A stretch of 41,500 bases of DNA from Aldersonia sp036524855 (GTDB lineage Bacteria; Actinomycetota; Actinomycetes; Mycobacteriales; Mycobacteriaceae): contig DATDBL010000046.1 in assembly GCA_036524855.1 (NCBI GenBank), positions 1 to 41,500 on the forward strand, in the 5' to 3' direction. Made by a program: the position numbers and the translations under genes. Position 1 is the first letter of the stretch, and each line of letters begins with the position of its first letter. This document shows positions 40,785-41,500 of this stretch, in pieces. Below the pieces are notes generated by a model. It worked only from the letters and a program-made list of their open reading frames with translations, was not told the DNA's origin and made no database searches.

Positions 40785-41105
40785 ATGAGCAGGTCCACTG
40801 ACGCCTCGCACGCAGCGGACGCTCAGCCGTCGACGAACGACGCTGACGACGCCCCCCGCAGCGAAGAGGAGATCGTCCGGCTGCGCGAGGAGATCGACCG
40901 GCTCGACGCCGAGATCCTGGCCGCGATCAAACGCCGCACGGAGGTGTCGCAGATCATCGGCCACACCCGCATGGCCTCCGGTGGCACCCGGCTGGTGCAC
41001 AGCCGCGAGATGAAGGTGATCGAGCGGTTCAGCGAACTCGGGCCCGAGGGCAAGAACCTCGCGATGCTGCTGCTGCGCCTCGGCCGGGGACGCCTCGGGC
41101 ATTAG
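40785..41105 (+). CDS. AroQ-type (AroQ-delta) chorismate mutase
   Basis: It converts chorismate to prephenate, the committed step to phenylalanine and tyrosine. The 106-residue all-helical protein has the first helix EEIVRLREEIDRLDAEILAAIKRRTEVSQIIGHTR and the second and third helices REMKVIERFSELGPEGKNLAMLLLRLGRGRLGH. Active-site Arg and Lys in helix 1 are present. The length and LGRGRLGH end match M. tuberculosis Rv0948c, which is nearly inactive alone and is activated by complexing with DAHP synthase through that C-terminus. The first 25 residues are disordered and acidic. It is divergent from pcrA with 196 bp between starts, and convergent with the dehydrogenase gene to the right (19 bp between stops). 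Confidence 0.93.
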   Translation: MSRSTDASHAADAQPSTNDADDAPRSEEEIVRLREEIDRLDAEILAAIKRRTEVSQIIGHTRMASGGTRLVHSREMKVIERFSELGPEGKNLAMLLLRLGRGRLGH

Positions 41106-41124
41106 TAGTCGGCACTGACCGCCG

Positions 41125-41500
41125 TTACGGCTTGAGCGCGATGTACTTGGTCTCCAGGTACTCCTCGATGCCCTCGTATCCCCCCTCCCGACCGAACCCG
41201 GACGCCTTCACCCCGCCGAACGGCGCCGCCGCATCCGAGATCACGCCGCGGTTCACCCCGACCATTCCGGTCTGCAGCGCCTCCGCCACGCGCAGCGCAC
41301 GGTCCAGGTTCTCTGTATAGATGTAGGCGACCAACCCGAACTCGGTGTCGTTGGCGATCGCGATCGCCTCCTCCTCGGTGTCGAACCCGGTGATCGGCGC
41401 GACCGGCCCGAACACCTCCTCGCGCAGGATCCGCGCCTGTTCGGGGACGTCGCAGAGCACGGTCGCCGGGTAGAACCAGCCGGGCCCGCCGGGCGCCTTC
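41125..41500 (-). CDS. Second succinate-semialdehyde dehydrogenase, 3' part (5' end outside window)
   Basis: The last 124 codons of an aldehyde dehydrogenase gene, entering the window at 41500 as KAPGGPGWFYPATVLCDVPEQARILREEVFGPVAPITGF and ending GMVGVNRGVISDAAAPFGGVKASGFGREGGYEGIEEYLETKYIALKP. The EEVFGPV and GVNRGVISDAAAPFGGVKxSGFGREGG signatures are those of SSADH, nearly the same as the GabD encoded at 16316-17782. The catalytic cysteine region lies beyond the window, so activity cannot be judged. It is a paralogue outside the gab cluster, corresponding to gabD2-like genes. Confidence 0.9.
   Translation of the reverse strand, partial: KAPGGPGWFYPATVLCDVPEQARILREEVFGPVAPITGFDTEEEAIAIANDTEFGLVAYIYTENLDRALRVAEALQTGMVGVNRGVISDAAAPFGGVKASGFGREGGYEGIEEYLETKYIALKP

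Noticed and set aside
1..41500. CRISPR array, tRNA or rRNA genes, prophage
   Set aside because: No regularly spaced direct repeats of CRISPR size, no tRNA-like cloverleaf with T-loop that I could see, and no phage structural genes.

Overview
This is chromosomal DNA of a high-GC mycolic-acid actinomycete, most likely Rhodococcus or a close relative. The evidence is uniformly GC-rich codon use, two MspA-type mycomembrane porins, the MprAB/PepD envelope-stress module, a PerM-type membrane protein, and blocks whose gene content and order match, from my memory of Mycobacterium tuberculosis, the regions Rv0948c-Rv0959 and Rv0981-Rv0994. Almost everything is core chromosome. Clear accessory DNA is one IS607-family insertion, one REP-like repeat cluster and possibly the amine-catabolism cluster. 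I saw no tRNA, rRNA, CRISPR array or prophage.

Layout. 1-2851: start of moeA/glp at the edge, galU, then divergently a 5-formyl-THF cyclo-ligase, a Ruc-like zinc-ribbon chaperone under a CIRCE operator, three DnaA boxes and a SAF-domain protein. 2949-5311: mscL with a strong terminator, and two tandem MspA porins with a long regulatory leader containing a perfect CRP/GlxR-type site. 5312-9712: minus-strand group mprA-mprB, pepD, moaB and a small gene without a canonical start codon. Shared CTGARA...GCTGAGA direct repeats precede mprA and pepD. 9834-13206: cysteine-free S18 paralogue and an unusually short NAD-glutamate dehydrogenase.

13350-21445: PucR-type regulator divergent from gabT-gabD-copper amine oxidase-APC permease, a coherent route that would import an amine or amino acid, oxidise amines to aldehydes, and feed GABA through succinic semialdehyde to succinate. 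Glutamate dehydrogenase (next door), sucCD and a second gabD-like gene at the right edge belong to the same metabolic area. 21446-22142: REP-like palindromes that form the 3' end of an ion-channel gene. 22189-25510: VWA protein plus AAA+ ATPase pair. 25560-27179: ECF42-type sigma factor with its DGPF/YCII partner. 27264-29448: purN-purH. 29511-32152: perM and its DUF5336 divisome-associated neighbour.

32234-34210: IS607-family element with an intact TnpB nuclease gene and a tnpA recombinase gene broken by at least three single-base frameshifts, inserted between the DUF5336 gene and sucD. 34364-36447: sucC-sucD. 36448-37228: largely non-coding, with one doubtful two-helix membrane ORF. 37229-41500: secreted M23 peptidase, pcrA/uvrD1 helicase, AroQ-type chorismate mutase, and the 3' end of a second succinate-semialdehyde dehydrogenase gene.

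The best leads are the IS607 TnpB locus with its dead recombinase, the 68-codon gene after moaB that appears to need an AUC start, the triple DnaA-box cluster, the CIRCE-controlled Ruc homologue, the MprA-like boxes shared by pepD, mprA and the zinc-free S18 gene, and the palindrome cluster at the channel gene's stop codon. No wholly new multi-gene system is evident.
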